Shown here: one piece after another, positions 48,439 through 59,204 of the stretch
Layout: each line of letters starts with the position of its first letter
How positions within the stretch are numbered: position 1 is the stretch's first letter
Assembly: GCA_027625915.1 (NCBI GenBank)
Contig: JANTQA010000057.1
Span: 7,688,001-7,752,000 of the forward strand
Direction of reading: 5' to 3'
DNA from: Anaeramoeba flamelloides
Lineage: Eukaryota > Metamonada > Anaeramoebidae
Length of the DNA stretch: 64,000 nucleotides
Program-made: the position numbers and the translations under genes
The notes under the pieces: model-generated
Databases searched by the model: none
What the model saw: only the letters and a program-made list of their open reading frames with translations
Told to the model about the DNA's origin: nothing

Positions 48439-49671
48439 TAAAAAATAACAAATTAGTTTTTTGTGATTAAATTTATTTGTATGTTTTTTGTTTTGACGGT
48501 TAGATCCCGAGTTGAAAAAATAAATAGCAACTCATATTGTTTCATTTGTTCAAAAATCACCTTTTATTATTCCTCTTTTTGGTTCTCCTTCCATACACAA
48601 AATATGATATTGTTCTAGTAATATAAGATGATATAATCTTTATTCTTCGAACTCCTCAATATCATCTTATATCACTTCGAATAATGTCAATTTTTTCGTT
48701 GTTCCAGACCAAACTCGTCACATAACAAGGTGATTGTTTCCAAACCGAACCAATAAAGAACGATATAAAAGCTTTGCAAATATTTTAAAAATGATTTTTT
48801 TTTTGTTTTATTTGGAACTTTGATGTTTTTTTTTTTTTTTTTTTTTCGAAAAGCTGAATGAAAATTTTGTTCAATTTTTATTTTACAATAGTATTGAGTA
48901 TTCTGAGCCAAACACAAAATATACCACAGAAAACATTAAAATAGTCCCAAAAAATAAAATAGAGATGACAAATTCACAGTCTATTTCTTTGGAAACATTC
49001 TTTGGAAAATCAAAAGAAAAATAGGAAAATGAAGTAGAAGTGAAAATTGTTTCCCATTAATAATCCAAACAGCTGTATTGATTTGTAAATTTTTGAATTA
49101 TTTAATTCCGAAATGGAGTCCCATACAACCCACAGAATCCTTCTTCCATTTTTTGCCTTCTATTTAAGAGTACTGATAAATTCTAATAAATTTCAATAAA
49201 TTTTTAGTTCAATTTCCATTTTTATAAATCTTCGAACTGTTTCTTATCAAACAGTCAGGACAAAGAATATTTTGAAGAACAACTAATTTTACAGAGTTTG
49301 TTAACACTTGTCTTCATAAAATGCTTTATTCAAAGCTTGTGTATAATAATTTCAAAAAGGAAAATCAAGTCAAAATTTCCAAACATAAATTGCAATTTCT
49401 CAGGATTCTCAAACTTTTTCCCAATACTGTTATCGATCGGATTTTCAATTTTGAAGCTTTTTTCTTTTCAAATTCGATCCAAAAGATCTTAAATAATAAC
49501 ATTCCAACCTAATCTTCTGTGGGTTGTACCAAACCATTTTTTGAGCATAGATTTTATTTAAATGGGAATGATCCTAATTCAGCAACAAAATTTTCTTTTT
49601 TGTAAGTCAGGAAAGTTTGCAATTAGCGCAACATAAAAACAAAAAAGAAAAAAAGAAAATCTGTTTCTTAC
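48439..49671. other. Unassigned region upstream of the 48.4-kb frame
   Basis: Short frames on both strands (for example 49298-49512, plus) have no recognisable domain. A fragment with GGAAAATGAAGT-GAAGTG (about 49025-49045) resembles the palindrome inside family B. The region is part of the putative ankyrin-gene intron. Confidence 0.35.
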
Positions 49672-50352
49672 TGTGACTTCCTCCTTTGGTATTTTTTTTT
49701 TAAATCCCCGAATATAATGTTTGTACTTTTTCATTTTTTTCCGATTCCTTCTGGACTTAGCATTCAAATAATTTGGCCAATTGTCCCCAAGTGAAATTTG
49801 AATTAGACGCTTAATTCTAAAACTGTCTGTGAAATGGTAAATTGTGAAATTGTCTTGTTTGGTATGCTCGTAAATGCCCTTTATTTGGAAAAGGGATTTC
49901 AAATAAGCGTAATTATGGGTAACCAGCAGATCGTTTACTAATTCCATGACACTTTTTGACTTTCGAACAATGATCTCTAATGCACGAAAGTTGTTCTTAT
50001 AGATCGCGACAAGGATTGGGTTTTTGTCGTCTACCCATTGAGAAATATTATCTTCCTCTTCCAACAAGAGCTGTACACCTTCATTAAACTTATTTTTTAT
50101 TGAAGCAATAAGCAAGTTGTCCCCATCCTTTTTATCATAAAGATAACATTTTTTTAATTCTAATAATTGCTTCAGCATATCAGGGTTTTTTTTTTCAACA
50201 ACAAGAAATAAAATTTTGGTTTTTAAGTATGCAAATTTTGGATTGTTTTGATAAAGTGTTTTCAGGTTTTGAATTGTTTTTTTAAAATTTTTAGAATTTT
50301 CCAATTTGATAGATTCTTTTAAATTTTGGATGTTGTTTAAATATTCTTCCAT
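49672..50352 (-). CDS. Ankyrin-repeat N-terminal exon, probably of the pseudokinase gene
   Basis: The ATG at 50352 opens 227 codons that end at a donor (GTAAGA at 49671) in phase 0. The product has helical, ankyrin-like units: 'KFAYLKTKILFLVVEKKNPDML', 'GDNLLIASIKNKFNEGVQLLL', 'NPILVAIYKNNFRALEIIV' and 'NDLLVTHNYAYLKSLF'. Reading past the donor runs into a hydrophobic stretch and a stop, as expected of intron. The nearest downstream partner in the same phase is the exon starting at 44410, which begins with another ankyrin-like unit ('KLFNLALTN', 'EILFKNKIDIT'). Joined, the protein would be 809 residues with a 5,261-nt intron. The join is an inference; transcript evidence would be decisive. 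Confidence 0.72.
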
Positions 50353-50579
50353 AGCCGACCAAAATATTTGCTTGAATTGTTCTCAAGTAAAATATTTGTT
50401 GTTGTGTTGTTGGTTGAAGAAATGTTAAAGTTGTTAATTGCGTTGGTGAAGGTATTTTTCGAAAAAATGAAATGTTCAAGATCTCATTTTTTACATCTTT
50501 TTTTTATGATGTAATTTTCTTCTTGTTGTCCTGTTGTTTTGTTAGTTGGTTCAATAATTTGGAGAATTGTTTATTTTAT

Positions 50580-50771
50580 TCAGGATTGTTTCAAATTTAT
50601 TCGTCCATTTATTTTTTCTGATTTGAGTTGTGATCTTTGTTCCAAAAATTTGAGATTCCTTCTGAAGACAACAGTACCTTTTTCATCAATGGAACCTTCA
50701 AAACTGTTTTCATCTGAGAGATATTCTGGGTAAAAATATCTTTGATTTAATGCTTGAATGATATACCCCAT
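50580..50771 (-). CDS. Unrecognised small frame (63 codons), possible exon
   Basis: An ATG-started frame encodes 63 residues of ordinary composition ('MGYIIQALNQRYFYPEYL', 'GTVVFRRNLKFLEQRSQ') and stops at TGA. The frame stays open upstream to an AG at 50784-50785. A second open stretch (to about 51118) ends in a strong donor, GTAAGT, at 50986 in matching phase 0, so 50987-51118 might be a preceding exon; it has no ATG of its own. I do not recognise the family. Confidence 0.35.
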   Translation of the reverse strand: MGYIIQALNQRYFYPEYLSDENSFEGSIDEKGTVVFRRNLKFLEQRSQLKSEKINGRINLKQS

Positions 50772-51138
50772 TTTTGTAACTATCTATATATTATGGTACG
50801 AGAATGTTATTTTTATTATTAGCATCACACTTATTGGCTTAAAAGTATGCTTAGTCAAGAAACCAATGTAAAATTTCGTTATTTTTTTTTTAATTTGTCA
50901 ATTTTGTAAGACCTTTTTCAAAAGATGAATTTGTAATTTTCTTTAAATAGTTCGAAAATCATAATCGTCTTTATGTTGGTACTTACTTTCCAGTTCTGTT
51001 TAAAACATTCTTGAGTTTGTTTTAATGGTATCTGTAAATATATTTTCTGATTAAGTGGAAAGTCGGGTGAATTTAGAGGTTTAGTAAATTTTTTCAAAGT
51101 TTGGTTTGTGAATTCCAAAAAGAATTTTTAGAATGTAT

Positions 51139-51303
51139 TTTGGTATTTGAATTCCAAATGGGAAAAAATTTTCACTTCATTTTTCCCAATTTTTCTTCGA
51201 TAAATAGAGTTTTCAAAGAAGTAGGTCGTAATTTGTGACTTTATTTGAAAAAGGAAATTGAAAATGTTGTGAAAATTATTACCATTTATAATTCAAATAC
51301 CAG
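51139..51303. mobile_element. Short palindromic element K
   Basis: A foldback of about 165 bp whose left side reads GGTATTTGAATTC-AAATGGG then TTTTCACTTCATTTT, with the inverted complement on the right ending ATTCAAATACCAGTA. Similar palindromes form part of family B copies 1 and 2 (about 1428-1568 and 27150-27300), so family B may have absorbed a K element. Confidence 0.6.
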
Positions 51304-51516
51304 TATATATATATGTTTTTTATAATTTTCCTCAAAATTCTTTAAAAATACAATTTTTTAGTACTCTTGGAAAATAAAATTTATTTTTATGATCAGAATA
51401 AAAATTTGAAATAAACCCAAAATTTGTTTTTTTTTTTTCTTTCACGGATATTATTTTAAGACATTTTTTCGATTTATTAAATTGATTTCAGTTCTAACAG
51501 ATCATTAGATAAAGAT

Positions 51517-51715
51517 TACAGTCAGTTCCACTTTTAAGGCACAAACTTTCAACGAAATTTAAGACACAATAAAAATCTCAAATTAAGGAACAAAATTCAG
51601 ATTCTAGTAAAATGAATTGTAAAAAAAAAATTACAAAATTTGTGCCTTAATTTGAGATTTTTTTGTTCCTTCAATTTCGTTGAAAGTTTGTGCCTTAAAA
51701 GTGGAACTGACTGTA
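51517..51715. mobile_element. Family A MITE, best-preserved copy
   Basis: It runs from TACAGTCAGTTCCACTT to AAGTGGAACTGACTGTA. The two arms, about 90 bp each, are almost perfect inverted copies (for example AAGGCACAAACTTTCAACG and CGTTGAAAGTTTGTGCCTT). TA at both junctions and CAGT termini indicate Tc1/mariner-type mobilisation. It has no coding capacity. Confidence 0.88.
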
Positions 51716-51904
51716 TACTTCAATTCATGTTTTTTCATCTTGTTGTTGTTCTTAAACAACAATCCAGTTTTCAAAAATATACCTAATTTCAAATCGATTT
51801 AGAAATACACTTTTAAGATAATTATAAAATTGGGTTTGTTTTTGAATAAAATCTTTTAGATTTTTTCTGATTATTTCAAAAATACTTTTTTTTAATGGTA
51901 TATT

Positions 51905-52520
51905 CACTTATCATAGATTTGCTCCATACTCAAGGTACAGCTTGACTGCTAAAAAGAATATTGTGAAATTTCCCTTCTTTTGGTTGAGAGAATTCAAATA
52001 AAAAAAAAAGATTTTGAGAGGATCTTATTGGCAAAAAATTCAAAAACCAGAAAAAAATTACTCGGATCTTCATTACAAAAAAATTAAAATTAGAAAAAAA
52101 ATTCATAGGATTCTCAATTTCAAAAATTCAAAAATAAAAAATTATCTAAAAAGGTTTTTCAATTTCAATAAAATCAAATTTAAAATAAAAAATCTTTAAA
52201 TAACAAAAAAATAAATTCAAATTAATAAAAATAAAAAAAAAAATATCAGAGAATTACTATTTGAAAAATTTTCATGAATGAATAAAAATCTTGATGTCTC
52301 TTTAACAAATAAACGAAATTCTCAAAAAAAATATTAAAGAGGACCACAAGGAAAAAATAATTCATTAATAAAAAAAAGTCTTTAAAGATTCCCCAAATTC
52401 ATAAAATTTCAATTTATAAAAAAATCTAATTATTTCCTGTATTATATATACAAAGTTTTAAATTTCTTCAATTTAAAACAAATTATTATCTTTAAGTACA
52501 CAATCCATCTAATTTGATTT
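51905..52520. repeat. Dispersed repeat J, left part
   Basis: The segment around 51912-52010 (ATTTGCTCC, then AGAATATTGTGAAATT-CCC-TTCTTTTG) matches 63305-63370, and 52440-52520 resembles 63530-63600. The matching right part at 54120-54480 lies after about 1.6 kb of intervening sequence that includes two family A copies. A larger unit thus seems to have been interrupted, or the 63-kb copy is deleted. Confidence 0.5.
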
Positions 52521-52797
52521 AATTTATACTACTATTCCCAAAAATTTTGACATATCCAAAATCAGACTCGTTAAAGAAGCAAAATTGTTATTTTTTTTTT
52601 TACTAAATCGCATACCAAAAATTTGGAAGTACTCAAAAATAGGCAAAAAAAAAAAAAAAAAACAATTTCTAATATTTTTCCAAACAATCTTAAACCACAT
52701 TTAAGTTACAGATAAAATAATTTTTTTAGAAGTTATCATTTTTTTCCAAATAAAATTAAAAAAATATCATACTCAAAAAAAAATACATGTGTACAAA

Positions 52798-53010
52798 ATG
52801 ATGAAACACGCTGATCTTAAACATTGTATAGCTAAATTTCTTGAAATATTATTAACAATTATTGATCATCAAATGGGACAGATACCATCAACTGATTGTA
52901 TGTCATTTTCCTATTCAACTAAACTCAATACTAACTTTCTATCAACCATTAGAATTTTGTTCATATCTAACGAAAAAGATTATGTAACCAAAAAAAAAGA
53001 AATGAAGTAA
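52798..53010 (+). CDS. Unrecognised small frame (70 codons)
   Basis: An ATG-started frame of 70 residues with fairly ordinary composition ('HADLKHCIAKFLEILL', 'DHQMGQIPSTDCMSFSY') ends in TAA. I recognise no family and see no splice partner. It lies within repeat-rich sequence between the two parts of repeat J, so it may be a relic of mobile DNA. Confidence 0.2.
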   Translation: MMKHADLKHCIAKFLEILLTIIDHQMGQIPSTDCMSFSYSTKLNTNFLSTIRILFISNEKDYVTKKKEMK

Positions 53011-53527
53011 AAAGAAAAAAAGATAAATATGGTTTCATAAGATCAAAATTATGCGCTCAAATTGACTATATTTAGTGTTTCAAAATATAAACACATTTTT
53101 TTTCTTTTTCCAATGTAGAATCCTAATTTAATATACAATAGTATAGTCGTAAAAAAAAAATATCCTATATGAAAAAAATACCTGACAAGATTTTTAATTG
53201 ATAATATTAGGAAAATTGGGAGATATTTTATTTTAGTTAAGAATCAAATCCAATTGCTAAGAATCAAAATTATCAAATTAAATCCCACTTTATTAGAATG
53301 ATAATCAATTAAATTATACCTTTTCAAAATAATTTTCAATAAATCCAAAAACTCGAATAATTATTATATTTTTCTTAATTCAGAGCAAACTTCTATTAAC
53401 TGTATTGTTTTTCAAAAAAAAGTTGATCTACTTTCCCTTATCAAAAATTTTAGAAAGTATTCTCTATAAATTCCAGCTTTATGAACTTTAGGTTGGTTTA
53501 TTGTTTAGCTCATAAAAAAATTATTAT

Positions 53528-53658
53528 TACAGTCAGTTCCACTTTTAAGGCACAAACTTTCAACGAAATTTAAGGCACAATAAAAATCTCAAATTAAGGC
53601 ACAAAATTCAGATTCTAATAAAATAAATTTAAAAAAAAAAATTCCAAATTTTGCAATT
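53528..53658. mobile_element. Family A MITE, truncated left half
   Basis: It starts TACAGTCAGTTCCACTT and follows the family consensus for about 130 bp, past the centre (AATTCCAAATTTTG). It then leaves the family, so the right arm is missing. A complete copy lies 145 bp further right. Confidence 0.8.
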
Positions 53659-53802
53659 TGATCGTTCATTTTTTGAATTTCTTTTGTAATAATAGAACAT
53701 TATGAAACGGATCCCATATCTTATTATGTTTTATTGGTAGTTTCTTTAATCTTTTAATTTATTGGTTTAATATACAAATAAACCACACTTTTAATTTTGA
53801 AG

Positions 53803-54002
53803 TACAGTCAGTTCCAAACTTGAGGCACGAACTTTCAACGAAATATAAGGAATAGAAAAATCTCAAATTAAGGTACAAAATTTGGAATTTGAATTTTTAC
53901 AATTTATTTTACTAGAATCTGAATTTTGTGCCTTAATTTGAGAAATTTATTGTGCCTTAAATTCAGTTGAAAGTTTGTGCCTTAAAAGTGGAACTGACAG
54001 TA
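53803..54002. mobile_element. Family A MITE, full-length
   Basis: It begins TACAGTCAGTTCC and ends AAGTGGAACTGACAGTA, about 200 bp. The right arm is nearly identical to that at 51517-51715, while the left arm has several changes. Confidence 0.85.
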
Positions 54003-54119
54003 TTGATTAAACTTTTCTGAACAGGTTATTTAATAAACAATAGTTCGTACAATCAAAATTATTTACAAATTGAATCTAAAGTGTAGAATTGTTCTTCTTA
54101 AAATGTTTATATAATATAT

Positions 54120-54480
54120 AAATTTTTGGAATTTTATTTTGTTTGTAGTTAATATCTAACCCTGTAAATTTTACAAAGTAAGGATTTTATAAAAATTTTT
54201 TAATAAAGAAGTTCATTTAAGAAAAAAATGAAAAAATAAAAAAAAAAAAAAAAAACTACTAGTTCTCAGAAAGCGCCCAAGAGAGGTACTTCGAAACAAA
54301 CAAATTTATTTTTACAATTATAGATTTAGAAGGATTCATATTGGATATTGAGGGTCTCTCTTGGGTACTTTTTTTTCTAAAAATTTCCTTGTTTTACATT
54401 GTTGATTTTTAAGGAGATATTTAGCCAATCTCATGTTGATTAGTTTTTAATTGTGATTTGATCTACTCAAAAAATTAAAA
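54120..54480. repeat. Dispersed repeat J, right part
   Basis: This aligns collinearly with 63590-63990: both share AAGGATTTT, a poly-A run, GCCCAAGAGAG followed by ACTTC-AAA-ACAAACAAA, a 'TCTCTTGGGTAC'-type block or relic, and ATGTTGATTA. The reverse transcriptase fragment begins directly after it. Confidence 0.65.
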
Positions 54481-54559
54481 ATTTTTTTTTTTCCTTTTTT
54501 TAAAAATTATTTTCCCTGTTATGACTGAACCCTTAATACATTTAAGAGTATAATTATCT

Positions 54560-55110
54560 CGATTTTTTTAACTTATTATTTGAACTTTCAAAACTCAAAA
54601 ATTAAAAAAAAATATCAAAATAAAGATTTTTTTATATTCACAATTGATATTAAAAAATGTTTTGATACGATTAGTCATATTTTAGTTCATTATACACTCA
54701 ATAGATCTATTAAAAAAAAAAAAATTATAAATTTGGTTACAAAATTATTATCAAAAAGAAGGGATGGGAGTTTATCATTGAGATGCTCTGACACCCTTTG
54801 GTGTTTGGATTTATCAGTCAATTTTTTTTATTTAAAAAATATTAGTTTTAGTTAATAATGTTCAAATGTTTGCAGATGACTTAATTTTAATAATGTAAGG
54901 ACCAATATCAGAAATTGGATAATAATTATAGGTAATTTTTAAAATTATTCAAGAATTTGGAATGAACCCAAATAAGGATTAAAATCTAAAATCAAATCAA
55001 TTATCAAAAATAAAGTATTTAGGAATTTTGCTTGAAAAAAAGAAACATATAGAAATAAAGTTTTATTAACTAATTATGAATGAAAATAGTATTAAAAAAA
55101 TGATTAGAAG
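54560..55110 (+). pseudogene. LINE reverse transcriptase fragment, plus strand
   Basis: Translation shows 'FFIFTIDIKKCFDTISH' (the first catalytic Asp block) at 54627-54680, a frameshifted 'GVYQGD'-like block near 54765-54800, and 'VQMFADDLILIM' (54865-54895), the FADD catalytic box, before a stop. It belongs to the same family as the minus-strand element at 56455-59200. Both ends of the open reading frame are missing and frameshifts separate the blocks, so it is dead. Confidence 0.85.
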
Positions 55111-55499
55111 GGAGTATTTAGTACAATTTTGAATTTCAAAACATTACAAATCTGTTCAGTATTTAATATGAGGATCGTCTGTGAAATTTTTTTGAATTTA
55201 TATTTTCTAAATGATTATTATGTAAGATAAATAATCGAAATTGAAAATGATCTTATAATCGGTACTATTAAGAAAATGTTTGTTAAAGTTATTATTTCTC
55301 AGATTTTTGTTTCTGGCAATTTCAGATTATAAAGTATTAATAGGTGTTTGAATTAGTTGTTGCAATAAATATTTATTGATTATTATTTGCGTTTTTTCTT
55401 TAAAACAATTGTTGTGTTAAAATAACCTTTATAAATTTTTAGTTTTAAGATTATTATTGAATTTAAAAAAAATTATTTGTAGCTTTTAAAATGTTAAAA

Positions 55500-55570
55500 A
55501 CACTGTTGGTTCAATGGCAGAATGGGACGTTGCCATCGTCTTGATCGGGGTTCGATTCCCCGACAGTGTA
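55500..55570 (+). tRNA. tRNA-Gly (anticodon GCC)
   Basis: A complete cloverleaf can be drawn. The acceptor stem ACACTGT (55500-55506) pairs perfectly with ACAGTGT (55563-55569), with discriminator A at 55570. The D arm is GTTC/GAAT, and the anticodon stem GGACG pairs with CGTCT around the loop TTGCCAT, giving anticodon GCC. The variable loop is TGAT, and the T arm is CGGGG-TTCGATT-CCCCG. Internal promoter boxes are intact (TGGTTCAATGGC and GGTTCGATTCC). A T6 run directly downstream (55571-55576) fits RNA polymerase III termination. There is no intron. CCA is not encoded. Confidence 0.97.
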
Positions 55571-55576
55571 TTTTTT

Positions 55577-56454
55577 ATTTCGAATGGTTTGATACCCACA
55601 TCTTTTTTTTAAATGTAAACAAACATTTATAGAAAAGAGATCATCATCAACAAGCCAAACAACAAAAATATCTCGACTCACATTTTTTTTCAATTTTCAA
55701 AAACGAACAATAATTTTTGAATAAAAAAAAAGAATTTTGGAATATTAAGTTGGACTAAGGAACTAGTCTTTTTTTTAAACAATTTCTAAATAAGGATCAT
55801 TTATCTAGAAATATATTTAATATTTAAAAATAAATAGGGGCTTTCAAATCTAAGTAATTAGAAAAAAATTTTCTCAATATCTATCTAATTTAAGTAAAAA
55901 AAATAAATAGAGATTAGTCCCTGAATAACCAATTTATGAAATATTTTTTTCATTTTCTTCATAATAAATCTAAATAACATATTTTAATATCTCTGATAAT
56001 ATTTTGAGTTGACTGATCTTGGAATTGGTTTTCAATATTTTTCCAATTTTAAAAATAATTTTTTGAATTTTGAATCATTTTACAAATAAAATAGTTATTC
56101 TTGAAAAAAATTGAGAAATAGAATATATTTTCGACAAATTCCAATTCTTCAAAACCATCAATTTATAGAAGTATGAATGTATCTATAAAGGTCTAATTTA
56201 AAACTGAAAAAAGTAAAATATTTCATATAATCTATTTTTTGGTCAAATATTTAGACCTCATAATTATAACAAATAATGACAATCATTAAAAATTTTCGAC
56301 ACAAAAAGAAATAACCAAAAAACCCTTCTACCTTTGGCTCGAAAAAAAAAAAAAAAAAATTCAAATTAAGTATTTAACATAGAATTATTTTATCAATCTT
56401 TTTTATTTACTACTTTTTTTTACTCTTTTTCTCATTTTTGTTAAAAAATCAAAT
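55577..56454. other. Gene-free spacer between the tRNA and the LINE
   Basis: I see no gene. A poly-A run lies at about 56342-56359. This is the flank into which the minus-strand retroelement's 3' end points. Confidence 0.5.
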
Positions 56455-59200
56455 TTTCTTTTTTTTTTTTTTTATTTTTGAAGAGAGAAAATTGCTTTTC
56501 TCCTGTGTGCCCTAATTTCTAAACTTTTTTTTAGAAATTTTGTTAAAGAATCACAAATTTTATTATCACTTACTAATGATAATATATATGATGAATTCTT
56601 TTTTATTAATAATATCTCTGATATTATTAATTTTTTATTTTTTTCAAAAAATTCAGATGTCCAGATTTTTTCGATTTATTTTATAGGCCGGACAGTCCCA
56701 TAAAAAAATGATCGAAATCTTCAATGATATCAATATTTAACTTTTCTTTACATAAATCACAATTTTTATTTTTATTTTTACTTGTTACATAAGAGTACCT
56801 ATTTAAACAATTAGTAAAATTTCGAAATTTTAGAATTGTTTTTGAAGCTTTCCAGTTTAAATATTTTTGTTGTTTGAAATTGCAATTTTGTTGTTTTATA
56901 ATTTTTAGATATTGTTGAACTTTCCAACTAGGTGAATTTTCCAATTCGGTTAATCGAAAAACTTTTAATTCTAAATCTAATAATTTTAATCCCTTAGTGT
57001 GCCAATTAATATTTTCATTTTCCAATTTTCGAAAATTTAGTATTGTTTTTAATTTTTTTTAAATTTAAGAAATCTAATTTTTCTATCAATTTATATTTTC
57101 TTCGGTATATTTTTTAATCTAGCGAGATCAATTTTTGCTTCAGTTTTATAAATTAATCGAGGTGAATGGATATTAATTTGTAAGAAATTTGTGACTGATT
57201 TATTGATAAATCTATCAATTCTTTCAAAATCATTTTGTTTCAAGTCAAATATTTCAAGACCATAATAAAGTTGACTTAAAATGAGAGCTTTGAAAGAAGT
57301 TATTTTGACTCCATTGTTGAGTTTATTTTGTTGAAACAATCGATTAAGTGTTTCCAAGGACTTTTCCACTTTTTGAAATTATATTCAAGATGCGTGTTTT
57401 TTTCTAACCAAATCCCAAGATAAAAAATATCTTTTAATTCTTTTTTATATTTGGTTTTTTTATTATGTGGGTTCATCCCGAATCTTTTTATTATTTCAAA
57501 AATACTTTCTAAATTAATTTTTAGAGAGATTAATGGCCCTTTCATAATAAGAATAAGATCATCTGCATACATTTGAACATGAACAGCTAAAGTTTTTAAC
57601 TTTTCTAGTAGGAAATGAGATATAAATGCGAAGAGAATTGGTGATAAGGGATCTCCTTGATAAACTCCAATTCCTTCTTTTTTTGTAATATCTCAAGAGC
57701 CAATTTTTAATTGTTTCATTTTTGATAAATTTTTTAATAGATTGATATATTAACGAGTGTTGTATAGAGTCAAAACATTTTTGTATGTCTATAGTAACTA
57801 CAAAGTATTCTGTATTTTTATTTTTATTTTTTATTTTTTTAAATTTTCTTAATAAATTTAAAACAGCAATTCTTGTTCCAAAATATTTTTTAAATCCAAA
57901 TTGTTTTTTTTGAAATCAAGTCCCATGAGTCTTGAATTCCAATGTATATTAATTTTAAAAAAAATCTTGGAAGAGATTGATTTATAGAGATAGGTCGATA
58001 ATTTAATGGTTCGCCTTCATCCCCCGATTTATGAATAAATAATAAATTTCTTTTTTTAATAAAATTTATACTTTTTTCAGTTTCGTCTGTTATCCAATTT
58101 AAAAAAATATTTTGAACTGTTTTAATAAAATAATTATAATTTAATAAATATTGAATTGGTTGGTTTTTTTAGAAACTTATAATGATTTATTTTGTCAAAT
58201 TCTTTAACTGATTTATTTTTTTTGAAATTTGATTATTTCTTTAATTTTATCTTGATCAAAAATTTCCTTTATGTCAATTGGATTTAATGAATTTTTATTA
58301 ATTTTAAATTTTTTAATATAATTAATTATATTTGTATTAGGTTTTTTTACTAATTGATTTTACAAAAATCGTTATACACTGTGAATATGGTTTCATTATT
58401 TAAAAAACATTTTTTGTAGAAGTTTCTCTTATTTTATTTAATGTTTTCCAAAAGTTTTTATTTTTATTATATTCTTCATTTATTTGATTAAGTAATTTTA
58501 AGTAATTTAATTCATTAATTTTTTTGATTTTATGTAAAGTTTCATTTTTATCAAACAATTTATAAAGTAAATTATTAATTTTTAATTTATCTTGTTTGAT
58601 ATCAAATACTATTCTTTCTTTCTGTTTATATTTTTTTTTAAATAAAATAAAATTTTCTTCATTTAAATTAAAATTCTGCCGAGAAAAGAATTGGAGAAAG
58701 TCTTCTTGAAATGTTGGAATATCTTTAATTTTATAGATATCATTGATTTCCCAATTTGAGTTTATTTCAAATTTATTCATAATTGTATTATGATCACTAA
58801 TAAAATTTTTGATAGTCTTTGATTTATTGAGTTTTAAATTATTAAAATTTGTTAAAAAAATAATCCAAATTGTTTGGTTTTCTACTTGGTTTATTATTAA
58901 GAAATATTTTAAAATTAAATTTTTCAAATAATTTTATTTTATTTTAATTTAAATTAAAATCACCACCAATAATTGTTTTTATTGTTTTGGTATTTTCTTA
59001 AGATATTTATTATTTTTTTATTAATTTCAATATTTCGGTCATTTCTCCGATATATATTAATAATGATTAAATCAGTAAATTGTATTCCCGAAAAATCAAA
59101 TTTTCTTTTCTTTAAATTTTGATCAAGAAAAACAATCCTATGACATATAATCTTATCTATTATAACGATGAACAAAAAACTATAAATCAATTTTAGGGTC
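56455..59200 (-). mobile_element. APE-type non-LTR retrotransposon (LINE), near full span but decayed
   Basis: On the minus strand the blocks come in LINE order. An apurinic endonuclease-like part comes first ('TDLIIINIYRRNDRNIEI', 'NNYWW', then 'SDHNTIM') at 59190-58800, and a linker to 58400. The reverse transcriptase follows: 'VTIDIQKCFDSIQH' near 57790, 'GVYQGDPLSPILFAFI' near 57650, 'MYADDLILIMKG' near 57560, and 'YLGIWLEKN' near 57410. A thumb region ('LILSQLYYGLEIFDL') follows near 57270, then a C-terminal Cys/His segment ('CDLCKEKL...HFF') near 56720. The frame ends near 56480 at 'AIFSLQK' and is followed by a poly(A) tail (T-run at about 56458-56475 on the plus strand). Several frameshifts and stops, for example between 58400 and 57570, mean it is inactive. 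Length is about 2.75 kb, short for a complete LINE. Confidence 0.9.
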
Positions 59201-59204
59201 TCAG

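Noticed and set aside
50987-51118. A firm two-exon gene joining this stretch to 50580-50783
   Set aside because: The donor GTAAGT and phases fit, but the upstream stretch has no ATG and no clear acceptor, and it abuts a palindromic element; left as a possibility only.
55511-55693. 60-codon minus-strand frame over the tRNA
   Set aside because: Most of it is the antisense of tRNA-Gly.
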